Below the pieces are notes generated by a model. It saw only the letters and a list, made by a program, of their open reading frames with translations, was not told where the DNA came from and ran no database searches. Below are positions 26,966-37,415 of a stretch of 64,000 bases of DNA, piece by piece. The DNA is from Serratia odorifera. Its GTDB lineage: Bacteria > Pseudomonadota > Gammaproteobacteria > Enterobacterales > Enterobacteriaceae. Position 1 is the stretch's first letter, and each line of letters opens with the position of its first letter. A program made the translations under genes and the position numbers. Where the stretch lies: NCBI RefSeq assembly GCF_900635445.1, contig NZ_LR134117.1, positions 3,906,001 through 3,970,000 of the forward strand, read 5' to 3'.

Positions 26966-27229
26966 CGGTAATTCCTTAATGACAGTGAAATCAGGACTCG
27001 GTGTCCCTCGCATGGATTACACTCTAGGCATCTTTTTCCAACAGGGATAGCGGAATATTTCGAGACCTTTGTTCGATTTTATTGAACAACTTTCCGCGCG
27101 CTAAGCAGAGGAATTATGGGCAGAAAACAGCGTGTGATACCCTGTACGTCTATTGCTGAAAAATAGCTAAAATCATTCTATACCGTTACCGGCAGCGCGT
27201 CCGGCAGCGTGAAACAAGGAATACCGAAC

Positions 27230-30200
27230 GTGAAATCTTCGCTCGCGGCATTGTCATCGCAATTGGATGATCTGATGCTCCGTGATCAACAGCGTCTCCA
27301 GCGTCGGCTGCTTGGCGCACGAAAAGTCAAAAATCCCGAAGCTCTGCAGGCCGTCGCCGCCGAGATCGAACACGACATCGCCGCCGCGTTGCAGAAAGTG
27401 CAATCGCGTGCCGCCTCATGTCCAGATATCCGCTATCCGGCGAACCTGCCGGTCAGCCAGAAAAAACAGGAGATCCTCAAGGCGATCCGCGACCATCAGG
27501 TGGTGATCGTTGCCGGGGAAACCGGCTCGGGCAAAACCACCCAGTTACCGAAGATGTGCCTGGAACTCGGGCGTGGGGTCAAAGGGTTGATCGGCCATAC
27601 CCAGCCGCGCCGGCTGGCGGCGCGTACCGTCGCCAACCGCATTGCCGATGAGCTGGACACACCGCTCGGTGGCAGCGTCGGCTATAAAGTGCGTTTTAAC
27701 GATCAGGTAGGTGAGCAGTCGCTGGTCAAACTGATGACAGACGGCATCCTGCTGGCGGAAATCCAGCAGGATCGGCTGCTGATGCAATACGACACGCTGA
27801 TTATCGATGAAGCGCATGAACGCAGTCTGAATATTGATTTCATTCTTGGTTATCTGCGCGAACTGTTGCCCAAGCGCCCGGATTTAAAGGTGATCATAAC
27901 CTCGGCAACCATCGATCCCCAGCGTTTTTCCCGCCACTTCAACAATGCGCCGATCGTCGAGGTTTCCGGGCGTACCTATCCGGTTGAAGTGCGTTATCGA
28001 CCGGTGGTTGACGACGCCGATGATGGCGAGCGCGATCAACTGCAGGCGATTTTCGATGCGGTAGACGAACTGGGGCGCGCCGGGCCGGGAGATATCCTGA
28101 TCTTTATGAGCGGTGAGCGTGAAATTCGCGACACCGCCGATGCGCTCAACCGGCTCAATCTGCCGCACACCGAGGTGTTACCGTTGTATGCACGGCTGTC
28201 GAACAGTGAGCAGAACCGGGTATTCCAGTCGCACCACGGTCGTCGCATCGTGCTGGCGACCAACGTAGCGGAAACTTCGCTCACCGTACCGGGCATCAAA
28301 TACGTGATCGATCCCGGCACTGCGCGCATCAGCCGCTACAGCTTCCGCACCAAAGTACAGCGCCTGCCGATAGAACCGATATCCCAGGCGTCGGCCAACC
28401 AGCGTAAAGGGCGTTGCGGTCGCGTTTCGGAAGGGATTTGCATTCGTCTGTATTCGGAGCAGGATTTCCTGTCGCGACCGGCGTTTACCGACCCGGAAAT
28501 CCTGCGAACCAACCTGGCTTCGGTCATTTTGCAGATGACGTCGCTGGGTCTTGGCGATATTGCCGCATTCCCGTTCGTTGAAGCGCCGGATAAGCGCAAC
28601 ATCCAGGATGGCGTCCGGCTGCTGGAAGAGCTCGGTGCGATCAACACGCTGGAAAATGGCCATTACCAACTGACGCCGCAGGGGCGACAGCTGGCGCAGT
28701 TGCCGATCGATCCGCGTCTGGCGCGCATGGTGCTGGAGGCGCGTAACAGCGGCAGCGTACGCGAAATAATGATCATTACCGCCGCGCTGTCGATTCAGGA
28801 TCCGCGTGAACGGCCGATGGACAAACAGCAGGCCTCCGACGAAAAGCACCGGCGCTTTGCCGACAAGGATTCGGATTTCATCGCCTTCGTCAACCTGTGG
28901 AACTACCTGCAAGAACAGCAGAAAGCGCTGTCATCCAGCCAGTTCCGCCGGTTGTGTCGTACGGATTATCTCAACTATTTGCGGGTGCGCGAATGGCAGG
29001 ACATCTATACCCAGCTTCGCCAGGTGGTGAAGGAACTGGGTTTGCCGATCAACAGCGAGCCGTCTGATTACCGCAGCGTGCATCTGGCGCTATTGACCGG
29101 TTTACTGTCGCATATCGGCCAGAAAGATGCCGACAAACAGGAATACAGCGGGGCGCGCAACGCGCGTTTTGCCATCTTCCCCGGTTCTGGACTGTTCAAG
29201 AAGCCGCCGAAATGGGTGATGGTGGCGGAACTGGTGGAAACCAGCAAATTGTGGGGGCGCATTGCCGCTCGCATCGAACCGGAATGGATCGAACCGCTGG
29301 CACAGCATCTGGTCAAGCACCACTACAGTGAGCCACACTGGTCGAAATCGCAAGGGGCGGTGATGGCCAGCGAAAAAGTGACGCTATTCGGCCTGCCGAT
29401 CGTCGCCGCGCGGCAGGTCAATTACAGCAACCTCGATCCATTGCTATGCCGTGAGCTGTTTATCCGCCATGCACTGGTTGAGGGCGATTGGCAGACGCGC
29501 CACGCATTCTTCAGCGCCAACCTCAAGCTGCGCGCCGAAGTGGAAGAACTGGAACATAAATCACGCCGGCGTGACATTCTGGTGGATGATGAGACGTTAT
29601 TCAGCTTCTACGACCGGCGTATTCCGTCGGACGTGGTGTCGGGACGTCACTTTGATCGCTGGTGGAAACAGACGGCACGGCAGCAGCCGGAGCTGCTGAA
29701 TTTTGAAAAAGAGATGCTGATCAAGCAGGGTGCCAATCAGATCAGCGCGTTGGATTACCCGAACTTCTGGCATCAGGGCAACCTCAAGCTGCGGCTGACC
29801 TATCAGTTTGAACCGGGCACCGATGCGGATGGCGTCACGGTGCACATCCCGTTGGCGATCCTCAATCAGGTCGACGACGCGGGCTTTGAATGGCAAATCC
29901 CCCGGTATTCGGCGCGAGCTGGTGATTGCGTTGATCAAATCGCTGCCCAAGCCGGTTCGCCGTAACTTTGTCCCCGCGCCAAACTATGCCGAAGCCTTCC
30001 TCGGCCGTGCCACGCCGCTGGAAATGCCGCTGCTGGACTCTCTGGAGCGTGAGCTGCGGCGCATGACTGGAGTGACGGTGTCACGTGATGATTGGCAATG
30101 GGATCAGGTCGCGGATCATTTAAAAATGACCTTCCGCGTGGTGGGTGACAAACACCAGACGCTGCGTGAAGGCAAGGATCTGGCGGCGTTGAAGCTGCAA

Positions 30201-31118
30201 CTGAAAGAAAAAGTGCAGGAAACGCTGTCGGCGGTGGCGGATGACGGGCTGGAGCAAAGCGATCTGCATATCTGGAGCTTTGGCAAACTGCCAGAGTTTT
30301 ATGAGCAGAAACGCGGCGGTTATTCGGTAAAAGCCTACCCGGCGCTGGTCGATGAAAAAGACAGCGTGGCGATCCGCCTGTTCGACAGTGAACAGGAACA
30401 ACGGCAGGCCATGTGGCGCGGTACACGCCGCCTGCTGCTGCTTAACGTGCCGTCGCCCATCAAGTATCTGCACGAAAAACTGCCGAACAAGGCCAAGCTG
30501 GGGCTGTATTTTAACCCGTATGGTAAAGTGCTGGATTTGATCGACGACTGCATTTCCTGCGGTATCGACAAACTGATCGCCGAAAACGGCGGTCCGGTGT
30601 GGCAGGAGCAGGATTTTGCCCGCTTGCAGGAGCGGATCCGTGCCGATTTGAACGAGACGGTGGTTAACGTTGCCAAGCAGGTGGAGCAGATTCTGACCAC
30701 GGTGTTCAACATCAACAAGCGGCTGAAAGGGCGGGTAGACATGTCGCTGGCCCTGGCGCTGTCGGATATTAAAACCCAGTTGAATGGATTGATCTATCGC
30801 GGCTTCGTCACCCAGAACGGCTGGAAGCGTTTGCCGGACACGCTGCGTTATCTGCAGGCCATCGAACGTCGATTGGAGAAGCTGGCGATCGATCCACATC
30901 GCGACCGTGCGCAGATGCTGCGGGTTGAGCAGGTACAGCAGGCCTGGCAGCAATGGCTGAACAAACTGCCGCCAAAGCGCCGTGACGATGACGAGGTGAG
31001 GGAGGTGCGCTGGATGATTGAGGAACTGCGCGTTAGTCTGTTTGCCCAGCAGCTAGGGACACCGTACCCGATTTCCGACAAGCGTATTTTGCAGACCATC
31101 GAACAGCTGTCGGGCTAG
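27230..31118 (+). CDS. hrpA: ATP-dependent RNA helicase HrpA (one +1 frameshift as read)
   Basis: DEAH-box helicase that rescues stalled ribosomes by splitting them on mRNA. Motifs: I GETGSGKTTQ, Ia TQPRRLAA, II DEAH, III SAT, VI QRKGRCGR. An extra C in CCCCC at 29899-29903 ends the literal frame at 29965. Removing it joins FEWQIPGIRRELVIALIKSL and the full C-terminal domain to the stop at 31118, 1295 residues in all. GTG at 27230 is preferred (AAGGA nine bases upstream); GTG 27209 would add seven residues. Confidence 0.95.
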
Positions 31119-31132
31119 CCCGATAGGGCGAA

Positions 31133-31177
31133 TAGCCCGCCGCCGGGAGCAAATTACCGGCTGCGGGCTATTTTTTT
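31133..31177 (+). terminator. Terminator of hrpA overlapping the ydgD stop
   Basis: TAGCCCGC (31133-31140) and GCGGGCTA (31163-31170) form the stem base, with an inner GCCGG/CCGGC pairing, followed by seven T's. The right arm contains the ydgD stop codon (minus strand CTA at 31168-31170). Confidence 0.88.
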
Positions 31178-31989
31178 GCCGCCAGGTTGCGTAACTGTTG
31201 ATAAATGGCGGTGACCGCCAATGCCCGGTTATCGGCGCGGTAGCGGTCTTTCGCCGCCGGTGCCGAGCTTTGGATGGCGATCAGTCGCCAGCCGTCAGCG
31301 GTTTTCAGCAATAACGGGGAACCACTGTCGCCCGGCAGCGTGTCGCACTGGTGCGACAACACCCCTTGCTGCGCCCAGCCGGTAACCTTGCAATTCTGAT
31401 GGCTGTACAAATCGTCCAGATGATCCTCCGGATAACCGGCCTGGGTAATCAGCCGCCTGGCCTGTTTCATCGCTTGCGTCAGGGCTTTGCTGTCACCTTG
31501 CCACAGCGGTAGCGGCCTGACCGGCAGCGGTGCGGGATCTTTCAGACGGATAAGAGCAAAATCATAGGCAGCCGCCGAGGGTGGCACAATCCAGCCGTCA
31601 CCGTCCGGTTTGAGTTTTTTGCCCAGTCGAGGGTCAACCAGCGTTTCGATATTTTCGGTTTGATAGGCCCAGCCGTTATGCCGAGCGATAAAGCGTAGCG
31701 CTATTGCCTTGTCCAGGGCTCCAGGCGGCGCCAGCACGCAGTGTCCTGCGGTCAACGCCAAATGCGCGGAAATCAGCGTCGCGGTACACAGGTTACCGCT
31801 GGCGGTTTCTAGCTGGCCAATGGCCTGCCAGGGCCAACCGTCAGTATCGCTGACTTTGATACGATCATCTTTGCCGAAAAACAGCCGGGTTTGCTCGGCC
31901 ATTAAGGTATCGGAAGGGCTATCTGGCCACGCAGGCCAGGTCATCACAAGCGGAAATGAGCACAACAACATTAACACGGATCTGCGCAT
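31168..31989 (-). CDS. ydgD: Secreted trypsin-like serine protease YdgD
   Basis: 273 residues with a signal peptide (SVLMLLCSFPLVMTWPAWPD) and an S1 chymotrypsin-type domain. The catalytic triad is visible as His in LTAGHC, Asp in AYDFALIRL and Ser in LPGDSGSPLLL, so the enzyme should be active in the periplasm. The substrate is unknown. ATG at 31989 (MRRSVLMLLC) follows AGGCGAAAGATC; the frame reaches back to 32022 without a good site. It follows asr and the small ORF on the same strand, as in E. coli. Confidence 0.92.
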   Translation of the reverse strand: MRRSVLMLLCSFPLVMTWPAWPDSPSDTLMAEQTRLFFGKDDRIKVSDTDGWPWQAIGQLETASGNLCTATLISAHLALTAGHCVLAPPGALDKAIALRFIARHNGWAYQTENIETLVDPRLGKKLKPDGDGWIVPPSAAAYDFALIRLKDPAPLPVRPLPLWQGDSKALTQAMKQARRLITQAGYPEDHLDDLYSHQNCKVTGWAQQGVLSHQCDTLPGDSGSPLLLKTADGWRLIAIQSSAPAAKDRYRADNRALAVTAIYQQLRNLAAKK

Positions 31990-32118
31990 AGATCTTTCGC
32001 CTGATAAATACGGGTCATCCATAAACTCATTGAATGTTCACTATAGACTGAAATCATCATTCTGGGGATGGTCGGTAATTGATTTTTCGATAAATTTTTA
32101 TGCGTTACGCCAGGAAAA

Positions 32119-32199
32119 TCACAGATAAAAAATCGTGGCGATCAGCCCGCAGGCAATCAGGGCGATCAGGATGATTTCGAATAAATAACGACGCAGCAT
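32119..32199 (-). CDS. ydgU: 26-residue membrane peptide, YdgU-like
   Basis: Frame ATG 32199 to TGA 32119 encodes MLRRYLFEIILIALIACG followed by LIATIFYL: two Arg then one continuous membrane helix with a positive-inside start. A GGGGG ribosome site lies nine bases upstream. E. coli has a small membrane protein, YdgU, at this location between asr and ydgD. The symbol rests on position and type; I cannot verify identity residue by residue. Confidence 0.8.
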   Translation of the reverse strand: MLRRYLFEIILIALIACGLIATIFYL

Positions 32200-32216
32200 C
32201 AATGAGAACCCCCGAT

Positions 32217-32240
32217 AAAAAACACCCGGAGAACCGGGTG
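32217..32240 (-). terminator. Terminator of asr
   Basis: On the minus strand CACCCGG-TTCT-CCGGGTG is followed by TTTTTT. It lies 31 bases after the asr stop and just before the small ORF, so ydgU needs read-through or its own start. Confidence 0.92.
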
Positions 32241-32270
32241 TGACACAAGGTGGCTGAGGTTAGGCCGCAA

Positions 32271-32546
32271 TCAGGCTGCCGGTGTGCTGGACGCTTTCTT
32301 ATGGCTGGCTTTTTTATGCTGCTTTTTGGCCGCCTGGGCTTTCTGAGCTGGCGCTTTTTTAGCGCTGGCCTTCACCTGTTTCTTGGCGGCCTGGGCCTTC
32401 TGTTCGGTGGTTTTCTTGGCATGGTGTTTGGTGACGTGCGACGATTTAACCGGTGCGCTATGCGCGGTGGTGGCAGCGTCGGCAGCAAACGCAACCGAAG
32501 ACAAACCCATTGCCGCAGCAACAACCAGAGCGAATACTTTCTTCAT
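32271..32546 (-). CDS. asr: Acid shock protein Asr
   Basis: 91-residue periplasmic basic protein induced at low pH. The signal peptide MKKVFALVVAAAMGLSSVAF ends at AFA-AD. The mature part is a Lys/Ala/Gln/His repeat (QKAQAAKKQVKASAKKAPA, QKAQAAKKQHKKASHKKAS). ATG at 32546 follows AGGATGTAATC. The longer frame to 32615 is an upstream extension through the promoter. A near-consensus RstA box lies about 105 bases upstream. Confidence 0.95.
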   Translation of the reverse strand: MKKVFALVVAAAMGLSSVAFAADAATTAHSAPVKSSHVTKHHAKKTTEQKAQAAKKQVKASAKKAPAQKAQAAKKQHKKASHKKASSTPAA

Positions 32547-32651
32547 GATTACATCCTCAAATGATGGTTTATCTATCAACCCCACAGCGGGGCCGGTGAA
32601 AAAATCATAGAGCAATGCCTCAGTGCGTTCCGTGAGTGATTGGTTTCGGCG

Positions 32652-32665
32652 TGTAACCTTATGTA
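32652..32665 (-). promoter_or_regulatory. Probable RstA box upstream of asr
   Basis: Minus strand reads TACATAAGGTTACA, matching the published RstA box TACATNTNGTTACA at all defined positions except the central T. A TATGAT -10-like hexamer lies between it and the asr start, with no good -35, as expected for an activator-dependent promoter. asr is an established RstA target in E. coli, and rstAB is 4 kb away. Confidence 0.7.
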
Positions 32666-32710
32666 CGTGCGCTACAATAGTGGCTCGATGACCATGATAA
32701 AGGACTGTTT

Positions 32711-33625
32711 ATGCAGCAGATAGCGCTACGAAAAGGGCTGACGGACAACGGCGAACTGCCGATCGCCTATGAAGATTGGGGAGATCCTTCTCATCCGCCG
32801 CTACTGTTGATTATGGGGATCGGGGCGCAGATGCTGCTGTGGCCGGATGCGTTTTGCCGCGATCTGGTAGAGAAAGGGTTTCGGGTGATTCGTTTTGATA
32901 ACCGCGACGTTGGACTTTCCGGTAAAACCCAGCAGCGCCGCCGCCAACCGTTGTGGTGGCTGATGATACGCGCGCAACTGGGCTGGCAAAGCGAAGTGCC
33001 TTACTGTCTGGAAGACATGGCGGCCGACGCGGTGTCGCTGCTCGATTACCTGCAGATAGCGCAGGCGCACGTGGTCGGCGGCTCAATGGGAGGGATGATA
33101 GCGCAAGTGCTGGCCGCCGAGCATCCAGATCGCATACAGACGCTGACCATTCTGTTTTCCAGCACCAACCAACCGCTGCTGCCTCCGCCGGCGCCGTCGC
33201 TGTTGCTCCATCTATTGCGGCGCCCGCCGACCAACGCCACGCCGCAGCAGCAGCATGCGTTTCTCAAGCAGCGTCTGGCGATGTTGGCCAGTAAAAGCTA
33301 TCCGATGGACGCGCAGGAACTGGATGATTTGGTCACGCGCTTGCTGGAGCGGGGGGTGGATAACGAAGGCTTGCAGCGTCAGCTTTCCGCTTTACTGGGC
33401 AGTGGCGATCTGCGGCGTTATAGCCGTCGCATCCAGGCGCCTACGCTGGTGATTCATGGCAGCGCCGATCGCATGGTGCGCAAGGCCGGTGGACTGGCGG
33501 TCGCAGGTGCGATACCGGCGGCAAAATTGCAGCTGATCCCCGAGATGGGACACGATCTGCCGCAGCCGTTAAGGCCGCTACTGGCAACGCTGATAGCCGA
33601 ACACGCTACGCCCATCCAGCGTTGA
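32711..33625 (+). CDS. Alpha/beta hydrolase
   Basis: 304-residue soluble alpha/beta hydrolase. The nucleophile elbow is VVGGSMGGMIAQVLA, the acid is probably Asp in LVIHGSADRMV and the His is in PEMGHDLPQPL. An oxyanion segment LLLIMGIGAQMLLWPDAF precedes them. The specific substrate is unknown. TACAAT at 32673-32678 could be its -10. It is divergent from asr, not part of an operon. Confidence 0.85.
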   Translation: MQQIALRKGLTDNGELPIAYEDWGDPSHPPLLLIMGIGAQMLLWPDAFCRDLVEKGFRVIRFDNRDVGLSGKTQQRRRQPLWWLMIRAQLGWQSEVPYCLEDMAADAVSLLDYLQIAQAHVVGGSMGGMIAQVLAAEHPDRIQTLTILFSSTNQPLLPPPAPSLLLHLLRRPPTNATPQQQHAFLKQRLAMLASKSYPMDAQELDDLVTRLLERGVDNEGLQRQLSALLGSGDLRRYSRRIQAPTLVIHGSADRMVRKAGGLAVAGAIPAAKLQLIPEMGHDLPQPLRPLLATLIAEHATPIQR

Positions 33626-33802
33626 TTCACCGATGCGCCAGAGGGATTATCGGCGCTTGTCGGCTATTTTAGTTACAACATACAAATGGAGAACATCCCG
33701 CCAGCCATCTGTGACTACGGCGAACAAGGTCACCGCCGTGGGTCATGAAACCCTGTCGGCCAAACAGGGGAGAAATGGCGCGGGTTTTCCGCGCCGGAGA
33801 AC

Positions 33803-35299
33803 TTACAGGTAACGGTTTTCCAGATGCTGACGGAAATAGTGCGGATTAAGCGATTCACCAGTGGCATTGACAATCAGCGTTTCCGTCGGGTAACGGCTGC
33901 CGTGACGCCAGATATGTTGTTGCAGCCAGTGGAACAGAGCGCTGAGGTCGCCGCGTGCAATGTCATCGCTCAAATTCGGCAACGCATTGCCAATGGTGGC
34001 GAACAGCTGTGCGGCGTACATGGCACCCAGCGTATAGGTAGGGAAATAGCCAAACGCACCGTCGGTCCAATGAATATCCTGCATGCAGCCGTTGCGGTAA
34101 TCGCCAACGGTGTCCAGCCCGAGATACTGCTGCATTTTCTCATTCCACAACGCCGGAATGTCGTTGACCTCGATATCGCCCTCAATCAACGCCTTTTCGA
34201 TTTCGTAGCGCAGAATCACGTGTGCCGGGTAGCTGACTTCATCCGCATCAACGCGGATCAAGCCTGGTTTTACCCGCTGGTTGAGGCGGATGAAATTGCC
34301 TTCTTCCAGCGCCGGCTGATCGCCAAACTGCGCGACAACCAACGGCCGCAGGATCTTCAGGAAGTCGCTACTGCGCGCCAGCTGCATTTCAAACAGCAGG
34401 CTCTGCGATTCATGAATCGCGGTGGAACGCGCCTGCGCTATGGGTTGTCCCAGCCAGTCGCGCGGCAGATTTTGTTCATAACGGGCGTGGCCGGTTTCAT
34501 GAACGATGCCCAGCAGCGCGGTGAGGAATTCCTGGTCGTTGTAGCGGGTCGTGATACGCACGTCTTCAGGTACGCCACCGCAGAAAGGGTGCGCGCTGAC
34601 GTCGACCCGGCCTGCGTCAAAGTTGAACCCCAGCAATTTCATGACGCTCAGGCTCAGTTTGCGCTGGGTGTCGACATCGAACGGGCCTTGCGGCATCAGG
34701 CACGGTTGCTGCGCCTGTTTGGCGACCACTTTTTGCAGTAAATCCGGCAGCCAGGTTTTCAAGTCGCCAAAAATACGTTCCAGATCGCTGCTGCGCATAC
34801 CAGGTTCGAACAGATTGAGCAGCGCATCGTAACGGCTGCTGCCGGCGGCCTGAGCACGAATCTGCGCTTCTTCGCGGCTGAGTTTTACCACCTCGCGCAG
34901 ATTGTCGGCAAATCCCGGCCAATCATTGGCCGGGCGCTGTGAGCGCCAGGCGTGCTCGCAACGGGCGCCGGCCAGCGACTTGGCTTCGACCAGCCACTCA
35001 GGCACCAGCACGGCGTTGTCGTAGTGACGGCGCATTTCCAGCAGGTTGGCGCGGTCGGTATCGTCCAGGGACTCCTGCTGCGCCTGCTCGAGCAACTGGC
35101 CGGTTTTTTCAGCGGTCAACAGCTGGTGTTGCAGTACGCTCAGCTCCGCCAGCGCTTGTGAACGCGCCTTGCTGCCACCGGGCGGCATCATGGTTTGCAT
35201 ATCCCAGCCGGCAATGGCCGAGAGATGGCCGAAACGCGACAGACGGCTGAATAGGCTACGTAACTGGTGATAGGCGGATGAAGTATGTGCAGATGTCAT
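33803..35299 (-). CDS. M32 family metallocarboxypeptidase
   Basis: 498 residues of the thermostable carboxypeptidase Taq family, a cytoplasmic zinc enzyme that removes C-terminal residues from peptides. The zinc motif HEXXH is seen as GIVHETGHARYEQ, with family segments GFNFDAGRVDVSAHPFCGG and IRVDADEVSYPAHVILRYEI. It starts MTSAHTSSAYHQLRSLFSRL. It lies alone between the hydrolase and rstB. Confidence 0.92.
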   Translation of the reverse strand: MTSAHTSSAYHQLRSLFSRLSRFGHLSAIAGWDMQTMMPPGGSKARSQALAELSVLQHQLLTAEKTGQLLEQAQQESLDDTDRANLLEMRRHYDNAVLVPEWLVEAKSLAGARCEHAWRSQRPANDWPGFADNLREVVKLSREEAQIRAQAAGSSRYDALLNLFEPGMRSSDLERIFGDLKTWLPDLLQKVVAKQAQQPCLMPQGPFDVDTQRKLSLSVMKLLGFNFDAGRVDVSAHPFCGGVPEDVRITTRYNDQEFLTALLGIVHETGHARYEQNLPRDWLGQPIAQARSTAIHESQSLLFEMQLARSSDFLKILRPLVVAQFGDQPALEEGNFIRLNQRVKPGLIRVDADEVSYPAHVILRYEIEKALIEGDIEVNDIPALWNEKMQQYLGLDTVGDYRNGCMQDIHWTDGAFGYFPTYTLGAMYAAQLFATIGNALPNLSDDIARGDLSALFHWLQQHIWRHGSRYPTETLIVNATGESLNPHYFRQHLENRYL

Positions 35300-35325
35300 G
35301 TCTCAGCTCCTGAATAGCGATCCGG

Positions 35326-36636
35326 TCAGCTTAACTGCGGATCGGCTTTGAGTAATAACGAATATTTGACTGGCCAACAGAAACGGAAGCGGGCGCCGCC
35401 GAGCGGGCTGGCGTCTACCTGTACCTGGCCCTGGTAGGCCAACGCAATGGAATGTACAATCGCCAGCCCCAGGCCGCAGCCGCCGGTGGCGCGATCGCGG
35501 CTGGGATCGAGGCGAACAAACGGTTCGAATACCCGCAGACGCTCGTCCGGCGGGATCCCAGGGCCGTCATCCTCGACCTGCAGGCAGGCGATATCACCGT
35601 CGAACCACAAACCGATGCGTAACCGCTGCTGTGAATAGCGCAGCGCATTGTTGACCAGATTGTCCAGCACGCGCTCCATCAGGCGCAGATCGACGCCGCC
35701 AAAGTCGCCGCGATGCGGTATATCCAGCTCGATATCGCGCTGCGGGTGTATCACGCGGATATCCTCGACCTTGTCCTGCAACCAGCCGGGCAGATCCAGT
35801 GGCTCGATATTGAGGGCTACCTGCGGGCGATCGAGGCGCGCATAGGTCAGCAATTCGTCAATCAGCGACTCCAGTTGGCCGATATCACGGTTGAGCGCTT
35901 GTTGCTCGGCCTCGGCCAGGTTATCGCTCATGGCCAACCGGTAGCGTAAGCGTACCAGCGGGGTGCGCAGTTCATGGGCGATGCCGTCGATCAACTGTTT
36001 TTTGCTGGCGATCAGGGTGTTGATGTTGTCCGCCATCTGATTGAACGCCACCCCCAGTCGATTGAGGCTGGATGTAGGATCAAAATGGGTACGCTCATCC
36101 AGGTGACCGGCGCCGAGCCGCTGTGCGGCGTTCTCCAATTTGAGTAAATCCTGCCAGTGCGGGCGCATCCAAAGGAATACTGGCAGCGCCAGCGACAGGC
36201 CGATAAACAGCAGCAACGCCAAATCGAGTAGTCGCATCTGGTGCAGGTAGAACAGATAGGGGATCGGGCCGACGACCAAAACATAGTGGCTGCGTGGGAT
36301 GCGCTGCATGAAGGTGTATTGATCGTCCAGCGCGATGATCTCGCCCAGCCGCAGCCTTTTTTGCATCTCTTCGCTGAGTTTCTGCTTGCCAAGCGGTTCG
36401 ATGTGCAGTTGGAATGACAGGTTCAAATCCAGCGTATCGATGGTTTTGTTCCAGTCCTTCAGCGGGATCTCACGCAGTTCGCTACGCATCAGATACAGCG
36501 AGCTTTTCATCAGGTCATCCATCGACTGGCGTCCGGCGCGTTCTGCGGTCACTTTGTATACCAGCCCGACCAGCATCGCCATCACCAGAAAGCAGACGAA
36601 CAGCAACAGAAAGAACTGAACGAAGAGTTTCCTCAT
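35326..36636 (-). CDS. rstB: Sensor histidine kinase RstB
   Basis: 436 residues. Two membrane helices (FVQFFLLLFVCFLVMAMLVG and LLDLALLLFIGLSLALPVFL) flank a periplasmic sensor domain. A HAMP linker, H-box GIAHELRTPLVRLR, N-box NLVNNALRYS, and ATP-lid motifs DDGPGIP and GGCGLGLAIVHS follow. It phosphorylates RstA. The start overlaps the rstA stop by four bases (36633-36636), so the two are coupled. Confidence 0.97.
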   Translation of the reverse strand: MRKLFVQFFLLLFVCFLVMAMLVGLVYKVTAERAGRQSMDDLMKSSLYLMRSELREIPLKDWNKTIDTLDLNLSFQLHIEPLGKQKLSEEMQKRLRLGEIIALDDQYTFMQRIPRSHYVLVVGPIPYLFYLHQMRLLDLALLLFIGLSLALPVFLWMRPHWQDLLKLENAAQRLGAGHLDERTHFDPTSSLNRLGVAFNQMADNINTLIASKKQLIDGIAHELRTPLVRLRYRLAMSDNLAEAEQQALNRDIGQLESLIDELLTYARLDRPQVALNIEPLDLPGWLQDKVEDIRVIHPQRDIELDIPHRGDFGGVDLRLMERVLDNLVNNALRYSQQRLRIGLWFDGDIACLQVEDDGPGIPPDERLRVFEPFVRLDPSRDRATGGCGLGLAIVHSIALAYQGQVQVDASPLGGARFRFCWPVKYSLLLKADPQLS

Positions 36637-37359
36637 TGTTGCGCCGACTCCCAGGCATTGGGGGCGAACAGATAGCCTTTGTTGCGCACCGTTTTAATCC
36701 GAAACGGTTCCAGCGCGTTGTCATAAAGTTTGCGGCGCAGACGGGAGATCGCCACGTCAATGCTGCGATCCATACCGTCATAGCTTACGCCGCGCAGGCT
36801 TTTCAGCAACGCTTCGCGATCCATGATTTGCCCGGCGTGGGTTGCCAGTTCCCACAGCAAATCGAAGTCGGAGGTAGACAGGGTGACGCTTTCCTCTGCC
36901 AGCGTTACCTGGCGGTTGACCGGGTCGATGCACAGCAGGCCAAAATGCAGCGCGTTATGCTGCGTCAACGGCGGCACGCCGTCCTCTTTGCTCTGCCCGC
37001 CATGCTGGCGCAGGTGCAGACGCAAGCGCGCCAACAGCACCGCCGGCGGCGTGGTTTTCAGTATGTAATCATTGGCGCCCATCTCCAGCGATAGAATATG
37101 GTTCATGTCGCTGTCGAGCGAGGTGAGCAGCACGATGGGGCCCGGGAAGATTGGCCGCAGATCGCGGCACAGCGTCATGCCGTCTTTGCCGGGTAGCATG
37201 ATGTCCAGCAGCACCAGATCCGGCTGCTCCTGTTCAATCCGCGCCTGAGCGGTGTCGCCGCGCGGCTCCACCAGCACGTCGATATCATGTTTACCCAGAT
37301 AGGCGGCAATCAGTTTGCCGACCTCCTCGTCGTCTTCTACAAAAACAATTTTGGTGCAT
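36633..37359 (-). CDS. rstA: Response regulator RstA (start disturbed as read)
   Basis: OmpR-family regulator: receiver domain with acceptor Asp in LLDIMLPGKDG and Lys in ILKTTPPAV, and winged-helix domain ending RLRRKLYDNALEPFRIKTVR. The natural start appears to be ATG 37359, but one extra base (G at 37356 on the plus strand) puts it out of frame; removal gives MTKIVFVEDDEEVGKLIAAY, about 241 residues. Taken literally the gene would need TTG at 37373 (MISKKCTKIV), which has no ribosome site. The extra base is inference. Confidence 0.9.
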
Positions 37360-37415
37360 TTTTTGCTTATCAACCAGACGGGTACGGCGCCACGCGCCGT
37401 GCCGGACCATAGGGA

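Noticed and set aside
29808..31118. Separate 436-codon gene after hrpA
   Set aside because: It is the C-terminal third of HrpA in a shifted frame, joined by removing one C at 29899-29903.
33824..34741. 305-codon frame opposite the M32 carboxypeptidase gene
   Set aside because: Antisense shadow of a gene with a clear HETGH motif; no motif of its own.
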